The notes under the pieces: model-generated
Databases searched by the model: none
The model's input: only the letters and a program-made list of their open reading frames with translations
What the model was told of the DNA's origin: nothing
Part shown: positions 45,001 to 52,870 of the stretch, in pieces
Numbering within the stretch: the stretch's first letter is position 1
Layout of the letters: every line of letters starts with the position of its first letter
Program-made: the position numbers and the translations under genes
Assembly: GCA_030248195.1 (NCBI GenBank)
Contig: JASAND010026649.1
Location: forward strand, 1-64,000
Direction of reading: 5' to 3'
Length of the DNA: 64,000 nt
Source: Trissonchulus latispiculum
Lineage: Eukaryota; Nematoda; Enoplea; Enoplida; Ironidae

Positions 45001-47018
45001 GCCAGCTTGAAATTTCAAATTTGATTGCTACGAATTGAGGATTTTTCCAGGTTGTTTTAGTCAAAACACTTGAAAACAGCTGACGAGCTTTAGTGACCTA
45101 ATGAGAATCAACAAAATTCCATATTTACTGACACACTGCGAGAGGCAAAGTGTATAATTATGGTTAATGATACTGGTATACATATATTTCGTAAAAGTAT
45201 GATTCTACAAAACTGAAAACTAGGACACCATTCCGGTGGCAACCATTGATACTTGTTTTGCTTAAAATTTATTCTTAGCTTATGCTATACAGTACCATCA
45301 CTTGCACCATAGAATGGACGTGATATCGCTGGACAGTCGGCTTCAAATATTAACACATCAAACTAATGCATCACACTGCGCTTGTATCATAATCCTACAA
45401 TGAAATGTAGTATTTGAGCTAAGGTTATCTCTAATTTTTAGAACAGTTTCTGATGCGTTGAAAAAAGGTGTATCAGTTCCACCTGAAACGTATGAATCTG
45501 CAACAATATACTTCTCCGACATCGTTGGTTTCACCGACTTATGCTCTAGAAGTACTCCTTTTGAAGTAGTGGATTTCTTGAACTCCCTTTACTCCGGATT
45601 CGATGCCATTATCCACTGTTTTGATGCCTACAAGGTACTTTACATAACACATTAGGTTTACGCTTTTATCAGCATAAAGCTGTCCTGCGGCAGTGTGTAT
45701 GGCCCATTTTGTTTTATTCCTTTTATTACAGAATATCAGTCAAACATTACCACGAACAGTATTAATACTAATATGTAAATCTTAAATAATAAATAATATT
45801 CGAAATATATTTGTGTAATCTCCTATTGTCCCTAAGGCTTATCAGGCAATGATTCAAAGTCGTAGCCGAAAAGCTCTGTTAGGTTAATGATACAAGGTGG
45901 ATCTGAAATATGACGTTCAAGAAAGGTTTTTGTTCTTTTGAAAAGGGCAGAGAGCAAAAAGCGGAATTAACATAAATTAATATGTTGTTATGAATATTTA
46001 ACATCTATGTGTGTGATGGAAGCAGGTGGAAACCTATGTTATTGTGTCATGAGTCAGTAAAGCTACCAATCAGTACAATTTGAGCCAAATCTGTCAGCGT
46101 TTGCACGTTCCGACAGACGGGACCTATTTTGTTGAGGGGTGTATATATGTTGGGGAGCATTTGCGTATTGTGTTGTTATTAGAGTATTGTTAAGCAATGC
46201 AAAGAGGAAAAGCACTCCACCAGCATACTGTTTTCTTAAATATAGTGTCGCCATGCACTCTTGCTGTCGTCTTTAGAGTTCAAGAGTGTATTAATAAAAT
46301 CAAAGTTATTATAGCAACAAAAGCATCCATAGCCATAAGTGATAAAGGATGGGTCCAAGAAGCTTGAATTTTTAGAAATGTTCAAACATCTATACTTAAA
46401 TATAAAACCCTCAGGAAATGAACTGGAAGGAGTGGTGATTTCGTCACAGCTTGTGCACAGGTAAGGTAGCAGACGGGGCACCTCAGTCTGTGGGAATGGA
46501 CGTCCAGGTCCACTATACTACTGTAAAGCTGTATAAACGAAGGCAGGTAGAGGGTAATAATGTTATTTTTTATATTTAAAGGAAGCATATGACAAATTTG
46601 CTGCTGTTTGGATTAGTAGGAGCTGAAGCATGTTATGTTCCTTTAAGGTTGAAACAATAGGGGATGCTTACATGGTCGCTTCTGGTTTGCCGAATAGAAA
46701 TGGGGTCAGACATGTTCAAGAAATAGCAGATTTGTCGATTTCCATTCGTGACGTAAGAGTTTTGTTAAAGTACAACTTACCACTGTTAACTTGTTTTTTA
46801 ATTTAAAACATCCATAACTTTATGACAAATTTGTAAGAGTTTTTATTTACTACATAAACAAAAATTTGCCTTTTTTGCTATTAGAATGATCATAATGTAA
46901 AAATCTAGTCCAATACAGTCAACATTTCAGTTTGTTGGAAATGATTTTATCGTGCCACATTGTCCAGAGGAAAAGCTTCAAGTCAGAATTGGCATGCATT
47001 CTGGACCTGTGGCAGCTG
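25728..47018 (+). CDS. Receptor guanylate cyclase, + strand exons (5' part)
   Basis: This span holds 20 exons of a membrane receptor guanylate cyclase, which converts GTP to cGMP on ligand binding. In order they encode the ANF-receptor ectodomain (25728-35590), one transmembrane helix (35847-35919), the juxtamembrane and serine-rich region, a degenerate kinase-homology domain (39620-44052), a dimerisation coiled coil (44702-44842) and the first part of the cyclase domain (45442-47018). Phases are compatible at every junction. The sequence stops after 'GMHSGPVAA' at a phase-1 donor. The next three exons are found only on the opposite strand, at 58072-56515. The signal-peptide exon is not seen. 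Flipping the loop would give about 1,110 codons from the first exon listed, a typical length for the family. NPR, GC-C-like and invertebrate GCY types cannot be told apart here, so no symbol is given. Confidence 0.93.
25951..26834. mobile_element. PIF/Harbinger-like MITE with TAA target duplication
   Basis: It has terminal inverted repeats AGGCCAATTTACACCACC and GGTGGTGTAAACTGGCCT. Each end is flanked by TAA (25948-25950 and 26835-26837), as expected for the 3 bp TWA target of PIF/Harbinger. Subterminal sequence is packed with CCAAACTTTGG-type words. The open frame at 26137-26433 inside it does not resemble a transposase. The element lies in the intron between the first two listed cyclase exons. 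Confidence 0.75.
27148..27254 (+). CDS. Cyclase exon: ectodomain, '[20 protein letters not shown]'
   Basis: The acceptor is TTTGTTTCAG and the donor G|GTAAAA. It encodes '[13 protein letters not shown]' and then the conserved ANF-receptor strand in which a bound-ligand domain reads '[10 protein letters not shown]'. The conserved Cys before and after the helix are present. The exon exits in phase 1. Confidence 0.93.
27825..27949 (+). CDS. Cyclase exon: ectodomain, '[15 protein letters not shown]'
   Basis: The acceptor is GATATTCTAG and the donor CAT|GTACGT. The G carried over from the previous exon completes a Gly codon. The peptide '[14 protein letters not shown]' followed by '[11 protein letters not shown]' matches the family pattern (..WN.P.....A.., ..TL.R..P). 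It exits in phase 0. The open frame continues past the donor into the intron only by chance. Confidence 0.93.
29237..29459 (+). CDS. Cyclase exon: ectodomain, '[17 protein letters not shown]'
   Basis: The acceptor is CTTTTTCAG and the donor GAA|GTAAGA. It encodes '[20 protein letters not shown]', the helix and strand that open the second lobe of ANF-receptor domains. It exits in phase 1. Confidence 0.94.
29768..29976 (+). CDS. Cyclase exon: ectodomain, '[14 protein letters not shown]'
   Basis: The acceptor is CCCGTTTCAG and the donor ATC|GTGAGT. It encodes '[20 protein letters not shown]', then '[11 protein letters not shown]' and '[20 protein letters not shown]'. The family hallmark of a Pro-Trp followed by an acidic stretch is present. 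NMT is a likely N-glycosylation site. Confidence 0.95.
30473..30577 (+). CDS. Cyclase exon: ectodomain
   Basis: The acceptor is ATCATTACAG and the donor AAG|GTCTGT, a weaker GT donor. It encodes '[20 protein letters not shown]'. NET is a potential N-glycosylation site. It is in phase 0 at both ends and continues directly from 'RSALI'. Confidence 0.9.
31420..31567 (+). CDS. Cyclase exon: ectodomain, '[14 protein letters not shown]'
   Basis: The acceptor is TTAGCTGCAG and the donor AAG|GTACAG. The helix '[16 protein letters not shown]' is the characteristic 'YDAV.LYA.AL' segment of ANF-receptor domains. '[20 protein letters not shown]' follows. It exits in phase 1. Confidence 0.95.
31989..32667. 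mobile_element. Intronic foldback of GTCAGAATTTC repeats
   Basis: Several copies of TTAGTCAGAATTTC (31989-32165) are mirrored by AAATTCTGAC repeats at 32545-32667. They include a longer shared block with AATAATATAAGTTGAAC and its complement. The non-coding centre is about 380 bp. It lies in the 31568-33823 intron of the cyclase gene. Confidence 0.75.
32963..33015. repeat. (TA)n microsatellite
   Basis: A run of about 24 TA units in the same cyclase intron, followed by ACATATATACATACAT. Confidence 0.95.
33178..33726. mobile_element. GGATTAAA-rich MITE, copy 1
   Basis: The ends GGCCCTATTTCTTTAAAG and CTTTAAAGAAATAGGCCC are inverted repeats, and TAT flanks both sides. The interior is almost entirely imperfect GGATTAAA/TTTAATCC words and can fold on itself. 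A relative sits at 44138-44656 in a later intron. Confidence 0.75.
33824..33987 (+). CDS. Cyclase exon: ectodomain, '[20 protein letters not shown]'
   Basis: The acceptor is TTTGTTTAG and the donor TTG|GTAAGT. It encodes the family segment 'G.SG.V.ID..G.R.P.F.V' as '[20 protein letters not shown]'. '[18 protein letters not shown]' follows. NET is a possible N-glycosylation site. It ends in phase 0. Confidence 0.95.
34893..34990. repeat. TACTGTAAATT minisatellite
   Basis: About six imperfect units of roughly 16 bp containing TACTGTAAATTC lie in the intron between the exons at 33824 and 35488. Confidence 0.75.
35488..35590 (+). CDS. Cyclase exon: extracellular juxtamembrane, '[12 protein letters not shown]'
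   Basis: The acceptor is CCAAATATAG and the donor CAA|GTGAGC. It encodes '[20 protein letters not shown]' and then '[14 protein letters not shown]'. The 'P.CGF....C' motif is the usual end of the ectodomain in receptor guanylate cyclases. NYT is a likely glycosylation site. It exits in phase 1. Confidence 0.95.
35847..35919 (+). CDS. Cyclase exon: transmembrane helix
   Basis: The acceptor is CTGATTTTAG; an AG ten bases earlier would give an in-frame TGA and is rejected. The donor is AAG|GTAAGT. It encodes '[20 protein letters not shown]', a single hydrophobic span, followed by the basic stop-transfer NRRR. It directly follows the extracellular Cys motif, as in all receptor cyclases. It exits in phase 2. 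Confidence 0.95.
36103..36440. mobile_element. CAAGAGTACATAATA MITE, diverged copy
   Basis: It starts CAAGAGTACATAATACA. Inside, GACACATCCTCTGCACACTAACGG is mirrored by the reverse complement near 36395-36420. The GC-run core 'CCCCGCAAATTGG..CCCAGTGACCCCC' marks membership of the family at 43047, 53940 and 60309. The right terminus is degraded. Confidence 0.65.
36447..37463. mobile_element. hAT-like non-autonomous element
   Basis: The ends AGAGTTGGAAGTGGGTCG and CGACCCACTTCCAACTCT are inverted repeats. GTGCGTG flanks both sides, consistent with a 7-8 bp hAT-type target duplication. Subterminal arrays of GACCCGCGGGTACCCGCG-type words lie at both ends. There is no transposase. It sits immediately after the 36103 MITE in the same intron. 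Confidence 0.65.
37724..38252. mobile_element. Foldback element with CTCTTGCGCTTTCCCC ends
   Basis: CTCTTGCGCTTTCCCC at the left is mirrored by GGGGAAAGCGCAAGAAA at the right. Internally 'TTATGTTGGTAAGGAG' pairs with 'CTCCTCTTACCAACATAA', and 'TTCAGCTTTTCGTT' pairs with 'AACGAAAAGCTGAA'. It is non-coding and is the third element in the 35920-38430 intron. Confidence 0.7.
38431..38506 (+). CDS. Cyclase exon: intracellular juxtamembrane
   Basis: The acceptor is GTTTGTTTTAG and the donor CAA|GTAAGA. It completes an Arg codon and encodes '[20 protein letters not shown]', matching the family's 'RK...E..L....W.I...' link between membrane and kinase-homology domain. It ends in phase 0. Confidence 0.92.
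39049..39115 (-). tRNA. tRNA-like sequence (degenerate)
   Basis: On the minus strand 'TAGCCAGCTGG' resembles an A box. GTGGGTTCGAATC is a good B box, and GCCTCGG/CTGAGGC could pair as an acceptor stem. The D and anticodon arms are poor and the T stem is only partly paired. A tRNA-derived repeat is likelier than a working gene. Confidence 0.4.
39412..39495. repeat. G-run / C-run low-complexity stretch
   Basis: Runs of eight or more G (near 39416) and of C (about 39471-39494) face each other across ~50 bases and could pair. They lie in the cyclase intron before the exon at 39620. Confidence 0.6.
39620..39847 (+). CDS. Cyclase exon: Ser-rich segment and start of kinase-homology domain
   Basis: The acceptor is ACATTTGCAG and the donor AGG|GTAGGA. 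The first ~45 residues are Ser/Thr/Lys-rich ('[16 protein letters not shown]'), in the position of the regulatory phosphorylation sites of natriuretic receptors. Then come the glycine-rich part '[15 protein letters not shown]' and '[11 protein letters not shown]'. The usual VAIK lysine is Arg here. Confidence 0.94.
40002..40109 (+). CDS. Cyclase exon: kinase-homology domain, 'HENLNTFYG'
   Basis: The acceptor is CGTTTCCAG and the donor GAG|GTAAGT. It encodes '[20 protein letters not shown]' and then '[13 protein letters not shown]', matching the family's 'HEN...F.G' and 'YC.RGSL.D'. It is in phase 0 at both ends. Confidence 0.96.
40110..41988 (+). other. Cyclase intron, no repeat recognised
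   Basis: This AT-rich intron of ~1.9 kb separates the 'RGSLE' exon from the 'DIVLNDN' exon. I see no inverted-repeat element or coding exon in it. Confidence 0.6.
41989..42250 (+). CDS. Cyclase exon: kinase-homology domain, degenerate catalytic loop
   Basis: The acceptor is GCTTTGCAG. It encodes '[20 protein letters not shown]', '[11 protein letters not shown]' and then '[16 protein letters not shown]' and '[10 protein letters not shown]'. The catalytic HRD is replaced by HGL and DFG is DFA, as expected for an inactive pseudokinase. The 3' end is uncertain: ATG|GTTTAA (42250) and GCA|GTACGC (42232) both leave phase 1 and differ by six residues. Confidence 0.92.
42665..42820 (+). CDS. Cyclase exon: kinase-homology domain, 'RAPEQLR..GDIYSYG'
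   Basis: The acceptor is GATTTTACAG and the donor AAG|GTAAGG. It encodes '[20 protein letters not shown]' and '[19 protein letters not shown]', the APE motif and F-helix region of the kinase fold. The usual WTAPE is HRAPE here. It exits in phase 1. Confidence 0.96.
43047..43419. mobile_element. CAAGAGTACATAATA MITE with 7 bp target duplication
   Basis: The perfect ends CAAGAGTACATAATAACTAAG and their reverse complement are flanked by ATCGTAG at 43040-43046 and 43420-43426. The core has repeated 'CACAAATCAGACCCTAGTG' and its complement, with long C and G runs. This is the best-preserved member of the family and lies in the intron before the exon at 43869. Confidence 0.85.
43869..44052 (+). 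CDS. Cyclase exon: end of kinase-homology domain
   Basis: The acceptor is TATATTTCAG and the donor TCA|GTATGC. It encodes '[20 protein letters not shown]' and '[17 protein letters not shown]', the family's 'L....W.E.P..RP' with Phe in place of Trp. Read-through would hit TAG 19 bases later. It exits in phase 2. Confidence 0.95.
44138..44656. mobile_element. GGATTAAA-rich MITE, copy 2
   Basis: It shares termini (CTATTTCT..AAAG and CTTTAAAGAAATAGGGCC) and internal GGATTAAA/TTTAATCC words with 33178-33726. It fills most of the intron between the exons at 43869 and 44702, ending ~45 bases before the acceptor. Confidence 0.7.
44702..44842 (+). CDS. Cyclase exon: coiled-coil dimerisation linker
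   Basis: The acceptor is CTATATTTCAG and the donor CAG|GTCAGT. It encodes '[20 protein letters not shown]', '[16 protein letters not shown]' and 'LLCQLLPR'. This is nearly the canonical 'NI.D....RME.YANNLE..VEERT' helix that joins the kinase-homology and cyclase domains. It exits in phase 2. Confidence 0.97.
44936..44962. repeat. (CGGCT)n microsatellite
   Basis: About five CGGCT pentamers lie in the intron just after the coiled-coil exon. Confidence 0.9.
45442..45634 (+). CDS. Cyclase exon: catalytic domain, first metal-binding Asp
   Basis: The acceptor is CTAATTTTTAG and the donor AAG|GTACTT. It encodes '[20 protein letters not shown]' and then '[18 protein letters not shown]' and '[20 protein letters not shown]'. 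The SDIVGF aspartate binds catalytic metal in class III cyclases. It ends in phase 0. Confidence 0.98.
46648..46752 (+). CDS. Cyclase exon: catalytic domain, guanine Glu and second Asp
   Basis: The acceptor is TTCCTTTAAG and the donor GAC|GTAAGA. It encodes '[19 protein letters not shown]'. The Glu in VETIGD is the guanine-recognising residue and the Asp in GDAYM the second metal ligand. The enzyme is therefore predicted to make cGMP rather than cAMP. Confidence 0.98.
46931..47018 (+). CDS. Cyclase exon: last one on the + strand, '[12 protein letters not shown]'
   Basis: The acceptor is CAACATTTCAG and the donor CTG|GTACGT. It encodes '[20 protein letters not shown]' and 'GMHSGPVAA', leaving a G in phase 1. 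The family continues '[18 protein letters not shown]'. No such exon exists on the + strand in the remaining 17 kb. It is present on the minus strand at 58072-57989. Confidence 0.98.
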
Positions 47019-47276
47019 GTACGTCTTATTTAAATGAGTTTGACAAAGTTTTACTTGAACTGCTGTAGGTCCTGTTTAATTATGCCACAGTACGTATTAA
47101 ATGCTTTAAAGATGAAATAAATAAATTTAATCGCAAACTTTGACAATCGTTTTTACCAATTTAACGAATTATATATCTAAAAAACTCTATGCGACCGAGA
47201 ATTCGAGGGCGCCCATTTCGTGTGTCACACTTATATACCTCCCCGTATATAATATGCAGGTAAAAAGCACAATAAT

Positions 47277-47330
47277 AGATATATAATATATAATATATAA
47301 TATATATATATGTATATACGTATATATAGA
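47277..47330. repeat. (TA)n / TAATATA microsatellite
   Basis: Repeats of ATATAATAT run into (TA)n and TATACG in the intron after the last + strand cyclase exon. Confidence 0.9.
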
Positions 47331-47439
47331 TCCTATGTAAATAAAAGGTACAAAGGGATCTTTTTCACTGAAAACACCCTTTATACTAGCGCTACAGGCG
47401 CCCGTTCGCCCTGAGCAGTTGAAAAACCTTATAATAGGG

Positions 47440-47668
47440 TGCTGGTAACCAGCCCGGCCCCCAGCCCCAGCCTCCAGCCCCGATGGGTAAAACCAGCTCT
47501 TCAGCCTCCAGCCCTCTAGGTAAAATCCAGCCCAGCCCCAAGGGTAAAACCCAGCCCCCATTTTCCAGCCCCAAGGGTAAAACAGCCCCCATTTTCTGCC
47601 TGTGGTAAACCCAGCTATTTTCCTGCCCTCTGTGGTAAAACCCAGCCCCATTTTCAGCTCCCTAGGGT
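47440..47668. repeat. CCAGCCCC..GGGTAAAA minisatellite
   Basis: Imperfect units combine CCAGCCCC, AAGGGTAAAA and CCCATTTT, about 30-40 bp each. The Gly/Trp-rich minus-strand frames (47187-47651) are products of this repeat. Confidence 0.85.
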
Positions 47669-47756
47669 ATTAGGTTTTTCCCAGCAGCAGCATGAAACGG
47701 CCCATATAAATTCTATTTATCTGAACAGTTTTGACATAAGCAGTTAATAGTGGGGC

Positions 47757-48530
47757 TCTGGCTGGTACTTTAATTGTCTGGTTAGTTAAAGATACAAGTT
47801 AAAATGTGAAATATTTGATACTTTTGAAGATTTTAAGATCAATTGACAAAACTGTGTAAGCTGGCAATCCTGCCGGTGAAGACAGTTAGTTGACTGGCCG
47901 GCCAGTCTACAGTGGGCTAAGTTTCACTTTCGCAGGAGTCAGTGAATAACAGCAAAGTGCTTTTGGTTGTTTGCTTTTTTCGAAAGCTTGCAGATGCTTT
48001 CGTGCAAATGAATTAGACAATGAGAATTAAGCGAGCAATATTTATTATTGATAGTTACATTTTGTATATGCCTCTATTTTTTAAGAACGGATTAATTTAT
48101 TAATCCGCATTAAAATCAGAACCGATTTAACGAAATAAAATTTCATCAGAGTCAAAAGAGTAAATCAGAATAAAATTGAATTCATTTGTCCAATGCACTA
48201 AGGCCTAACCCGGCATTTAAACATAACCCTTTTGCCCTTCTGGACGAGACGGTCTCTTTTTTCGTTCTCGCTAAGGGTTGTTTGTTGTTTGTCGGGCTGG
48301 GGGAGTTTTCCCCTTTCATGTTTCCTATTATTAAAATCTGTTTTCATCGTTTAAAAACTGAATCAACTATAATTGCCTTTCTTCACCTTCATTGTTCGGA
48401 CTGCCAGCCTGTGACAGTTAGTCGGTCGGACTGAGAGCTAGCCGTCAAGAGTGAAACATTTCACATTTTAACTTGCATTTTTAGCTAACCGGGGAAATAA
48501 GGTACTGACGGACCACTTTGTGCTTGCTTC
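47757..48530. mobile_element. Foldback element between two minisatellites
   Basis: 'CAAGTTAAAATGTGAAAT' near 47795 is mirrored by 'ATTTCACATTTTAACTTG' near 48459. Pairing extends outward through GGTTAG/CTAACC and GGTAC/GTACC. No coding sequence is recognised. Confidence 0.6.
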
Positions 48531-48559
48531 AGGAACTGGCCCAGGTTAGGAATTAATAC

Positions 48560-48775
48560 TGGACCGGGACATACTGCTGGCTGGAAAAAACGTTACCCCA
48601 GGTTTTGGAAAACAGGGGCTGGAAAACGTGGTCAGGAAAACGGGGCTGGAAAAAGGGGGCTGGGTTTGGATGGGCGGTTTCCAATGGGGCTGGCAGTCGG
48701 GGCTGAACTTAAGGGGCGGAGGCGGAGGCCGGTTTCGGGGCGGGGTGGGGCGGGGGCTGGGCTGGCTTTTACCCA
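48560..48775. repeat. GGGGCTGG minisatellite, mirror of 47440-47668
   Basis: Units of GGGGCTGGAAAA and GGGGCTGG lie in opposite orientation to the CCAGCCCC units at 47440. Both are next to a shared GCGCTACAGGCGCC word (near 47389 and 48790). Confidence 0.75.
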
Positions 48776-48779
48776 CACC

Positions 48780-49390
48780 CTTATAATAAGCGCTACAGGC
48801 GCCCGGCGGCTATAGGTGTCTGCAAGCAAAACTCTTTGGCTCCGGTGGGAAGCGAACCCACAACCTTTCGACTCGCGGTCGAGAGCACTCACCACCCGGC
48901 CATCGGCCTACACATGAAAGAGATCTAAAACGACTTGTTAAGGAAAAGAAGAAAGTGTGACTAGCAAAATGCTTAGTTTCAGTCAGTGAATCGTTCTTCA
49001 CATTTTTGCCGTTGATTGCTTTGTCTGTATTTGTTGTGTTTCCTTTTTTGCGAAAGATTACTGTGATCAAGAACGCAGAGTATCATTGATACGGCTCTGC
49101 CAATTTTGTCTATCTGGAAATCTGCCGGTGTTTGTGTTTATTCTAACGTGACTATTAGTTATGACCATATACCGCAGCATTTTTTCGTATGGTAAGTTTC
49201 GAAATTTAATTTATGATTTTTATGTGAATGGAGTCTTAATACCGATAATAGACACAAATAGATAATTAAACTCAAATTGATTGTGACCGGTTTGCCGAGT
49301 GGAGAAATCACCGTGGTGTTAAACCTGAGTAGTGCTGGTTCATCTCTCCGATAACTTATTTTTTAAAGTTACAAATCTTAGGTCTTTAGT
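48780..49390 (-). repeat. tRNA-derived repeat, copy 1
   Basis: On the minus strand, 48908-48838 has a class II tRNA-like A box (GATGGCCGGGTGGTGAG) and a B box (GGGTTCGCTTCC). It is followed by a tail and preceded by ~480 bp shared with 52310-52870 and 61735-62245. That shared body includes 'AAAGATTACTGTGATCAAGA' and 'ATAATAGACACAAATAGATA'. A SINE or a SINE inserted in another repeat is likely. Confidence 0.65.
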
Positions 49391-49712
49391 TTACAATGAG
49401 TATCTACTCCATCCCAAAATCCTTTATGTGCAAGATTTGAGAAGTCTATCTTGAATAATAAGCGAAAAACTAAGTCCAAAGTCGGACCCAACATTCGCTG
49501 GTCCTTCTTTTACCTGTGAATTTTATCTGGTAGATTTGGTTGTGAGGTTTCTAGGAGACATAAAAGACAAGGGCAAGATTTCTTTGACTTTTGGTCTAGC
49601 AACGTCTGAATTTAGGAAAAATTCTTTAAAGGGTCTTGGAAAGCCAGACTTCTCAAATCTTGCACATAAAGGTTTTGGGGACGGAGTAGATACTCATTGT
49701 GTACTAAATACT
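49389..49712. repeat. 320 bp inverted repeat
   Basis: 'AATGAGTATCTACTCC' and 'TTTATGTGCAAGATTTGAGA' at 49395-49446 are mirrored by 'TCTCAAATCTTGCACATAAA' and 'GGAGTAGATACTCATT' at 49655-49705. The centre is non-coding. Confidence 0.75.
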
Positions 49713-49719
49713 TATTTTC

Positions 49720-49981
49720 TTAGAAGGGCCCAGCAACAACGGCACCCAATGTGGCCATTATGTTGCTGCTCTCCGCAGATCGTGTAAAAATACTGACAAG
49801 AAGCGGAGAAGCGAAGGTCAAGGACAGAATCATGACCCCCAAGCCAGTCAGACGTACGGTTACTTCAGCTGCACCCAGGTCAACAGTGGTTGTCTGGCCA
49901 ACCACCACTGACCCCCGCATGTCGAGCACAACTAGGACGGCTGAAAACGACCATAACTTGCTCGACAGCTTGGGGAATTAA
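49720..49981. other. Unassigned island open on both strands
   Basis: This ~260 bp GC-richer patch is open on the plus strand (reading 'LLLSADRVKILTRSGEAK' and on to TAA) after a good acceptor-like TTATTTTCTTAG. It is also open on the minus strand ('VTVRLTGLGVMILSLTF') after TCGTTTTCAG. I recognise neither peptide. It could be an exon of an unrelated gene, an alternative cyclase terminus, or chance. Confidence 0.3.
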
Positions 49982-51012
49982 AAAATAAATGGCTGCAGAA
50001 AGGGATTCGGAAGGGAATGGCGAGCACTCAGATAGGATAGAGATGAATGGTCTGTATTTAAAGTTAGAAATGTATCCAACATTAAAATTTAAAATTTATA
50101 CTCAGTTCTGAGTGTTAAAATTACCATAAATGATTTACAATTTCTTCGCCAGGTTTGATTGTTGCCTACGCTTCCAAAGTTTCAGCAGACCGGCTCCTTC
50201 CGATTATAAGAACTTGCTGGTTACAGTGCAGTAACAAACACAGAGGGACCTTTTTCACCCCCTATATTTGTTACTACACCAAATCAGGTTGTCCTTGCAT
50301 ATTCACACCAAGTTTAAGACTGCTAATGTGCATACTCTAGCTTGAATTTTACCGCTCTCCTGATAACCCCTGGCGAGGGAGGGGGGGGGGGGCTCCTAAG
50401 TTATAGCTGCCGTTATCGGTGATGATCTGTCGCGCACGCATTATATGGCCCCTGGTTTCACCACCCATTGGAAGCCTTAATGGACGGTAGTTTCACAGTG
50501 ATTTCTCACAATCCTTGATATGAGCCAGGTTTAGTGAAGACCTTTGCTGCAATGGTATAGTTTTTATAGCAACAAGTCAATTCACAATTGCAATTGAGAC
50601 CAATTTTGACCAAACTGTTTGAAGTATAAATGCTAACTTTAAGATTTCCAAAGTTGCTTTTTTTGTTTAAGGGGGGGCACTTTTTTGCCGATTTTTCGAC
50701 CATCTCCGATTTTGCTCATTTTCACATATTTTGTAGTCCACATGGGCCCGTGAAACAAGACAAGAGCGTTTTGCGAAATATTGCTTCTATCGTTCTGTAC
50801 AGGCCCTCAAAGGTGACCTCGACATGTGTTAAACATAGGAAAATGAAAAAGTTAGGTTAAAAAGTTTGTGGCGGAAAAATTTTTCACTGTATAAGAGTCA
50901 GAACTCTGAAACATTTTCAGAACCATTAAGGACATATTGTAGAGTGCAGCTATCTTCTTTGAAGCGATTCTGTTCAGTATTGGATTTTTGGCGAATTTTT
51001 AAAGTCAGAATT

Positions 51013-51673
51013 TTGGAAAATCGCCCATTTTTGGACCAAGAAAAACAGGACCTACGGTACTCTTTTGCTTGTCTTGAACGATTGGCAAAAGCTACAGAAA
51101 TGGTCAATAGATAGCTGCACTCTACGCATAAAACCACGTCTTATGAAAGTACTCGCATGTTTCTATCATCTACAGTAAGCTCAAAAAACTTGCCACAAAA
51201 ACAGCAAATTTTGCTAAAAATGGCCATTTTTCATAATTTTCACATTCTTTTGATAATTTCTCACTCATTATGTGGTAAAAAATCACCAAACTTGGCAGAT
51301 TAATTAATATATCTATGTCTATCACATAATGTGGCCAAAACAAATGCGTCAATATTGAACATGCTGCTGTGGCGGCACCTTTGATCTTTATAGGTGAAAA
51401 AAGTCAATTTTAAAATTTTTCCAAATATTGACAAAATGGATATCAATTTGGAATTTTGGAAAATCGCCCATTTTTGGACCAAGAAAAACAGGACCTACGG
51501 TACTCTTTTGCTTGTCTTGAACGATTGGCAAAAGCTACAGAAATGGTCAATAGATAGCTGCACTCTACGCATAAAACCACGTCTTATGAAAGTACTCGCA
51601 TGTTTCTATCATCTACAGTAAGCTCAAAAAACTTGCCACAAAAACAGCAAATTTTGCTAAAAATGGCCATTTT
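51013..51673. repeat. 219 bp direct duplication, left arm only
   Basis: 'TTGGAAAATCGCCCATTTTT' through 'CTAAAAATGGCCATTTTT' occurs at 51013-51231 and again at 51455-51673. The corresponding part of the right arm (about 63030-63275) has a single copy. Confidence 0.9.
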
Positions 51674-52309
51674 TGGAATGGATATCAATCGATAGATAAT
51701 GGAACGAGGAGCAACTTTTCTCATACAACCATGGGTCTAAAATGTTGTCTGTGCAAGATAAAACGAGTTAAAGTTATACTGGGCAGTCTTGCAAGGTTAG
51801 GTCAGTGCAGCACTCAAGCATGCATTATGAACGCCTGGATAGCTGGCCTTGAGCCACGTCTGCACTTAAATATTAGCTTAGTAAAGGCTTTAATTTGGTG
51901 TATCGGTTAACCCTGTTTTCGGTCGCCTTTGGTCACCACCTGACCTTGCAGGGCTCATCAACGGAATTTTCAAGTTTTCCGGCTTTGAACCTGAATAACT
52001 CTGCCACAGTTTGATTTCGAAGGCTAATATTCTAAGTTACTTTTGAGAACATATGGGGGCATATTATGTGTGAAAATGAGCGAAATCCGTGACTATCGAT
52101 TTTTGACCAAAGTGACCCCCCCTCTTAAGTGGCAAGTCCTGTGAATTAATTGACAGAAATTAATATTAACGGGAATCAAAACAATTTTACTTTAAACCTT
52201 CAAACTTGTCTTCTAAAACACAGCCGCTTCTTCCCAAGTACTTGATCGTATCCTTTCTTAGTTTATTTCAAACAAGTGTACTAAAGACTTAAAATTTGTA
52301 ACATAAAAA

Positions 52310-52870
52310 AGAACTATCGGTGAATTGAACCAGCACTACTCAGGTTTAACAAACGGGTGCTTTCTCCAACCGGCCAACCGGTCGCAATCAATTTGAGTTT
52401 AATTATCTATTTGTGTCTATTATCGATATTTTCATCTCCGTTCAAATGAAAACCATAAATCGAATATCTAAACTTGCCACACGAAAACATGCTGCTGTAT
52501 ATGTCACGTTAGAATAAACACAAACACCTATGGATAGACAAAATTTGACAAAGCCAGATCAATGATATTCAGCGTTCTTGATCACAGTAATCTTTCGCAA
52601 AAAAAGGAAGCACAACAAAAACAGACAAGACAAAAGTGAAGAACGATTAACTGACTGAAACTAAGCATTTTGCTTGTTACACTTTCTTCTTTTCTTTAAC
52701 AAATCGCTTTAAATCTTTCATTTGTGCGCCGATGGCCGGGTGTCAGTGCTCCCGACTGCGAGTCGAAAGGTTGTGGGTTGGATTCCCACCGGCGCCGAAG
52801 ACTTTTGCGTGCAGATACCTACAGCCCCCCCAAAAGGCGCGAGATGCTGTTGAGTGGGGTGGAATGAATG
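52310..52870 (+). repeat. tRNA-derived repeat, copy 2 (left arm)
   Basis: This is the reverse-orientation relative of 48780-49390. The tRNA-like head is at 52731-52797 (GATGGCCGGGTGTCAGTG as the A-box region, GGGTTGGATTCCC as the B box). The frame at 52732-52917 is not a gene. Confidence 0.65.

Noticed and set aside
47187..47651. 154-residue Gly/Trp-rich minus-strand frame
   Set aside because: It is generated by the CCAGCCCC minisatellite.
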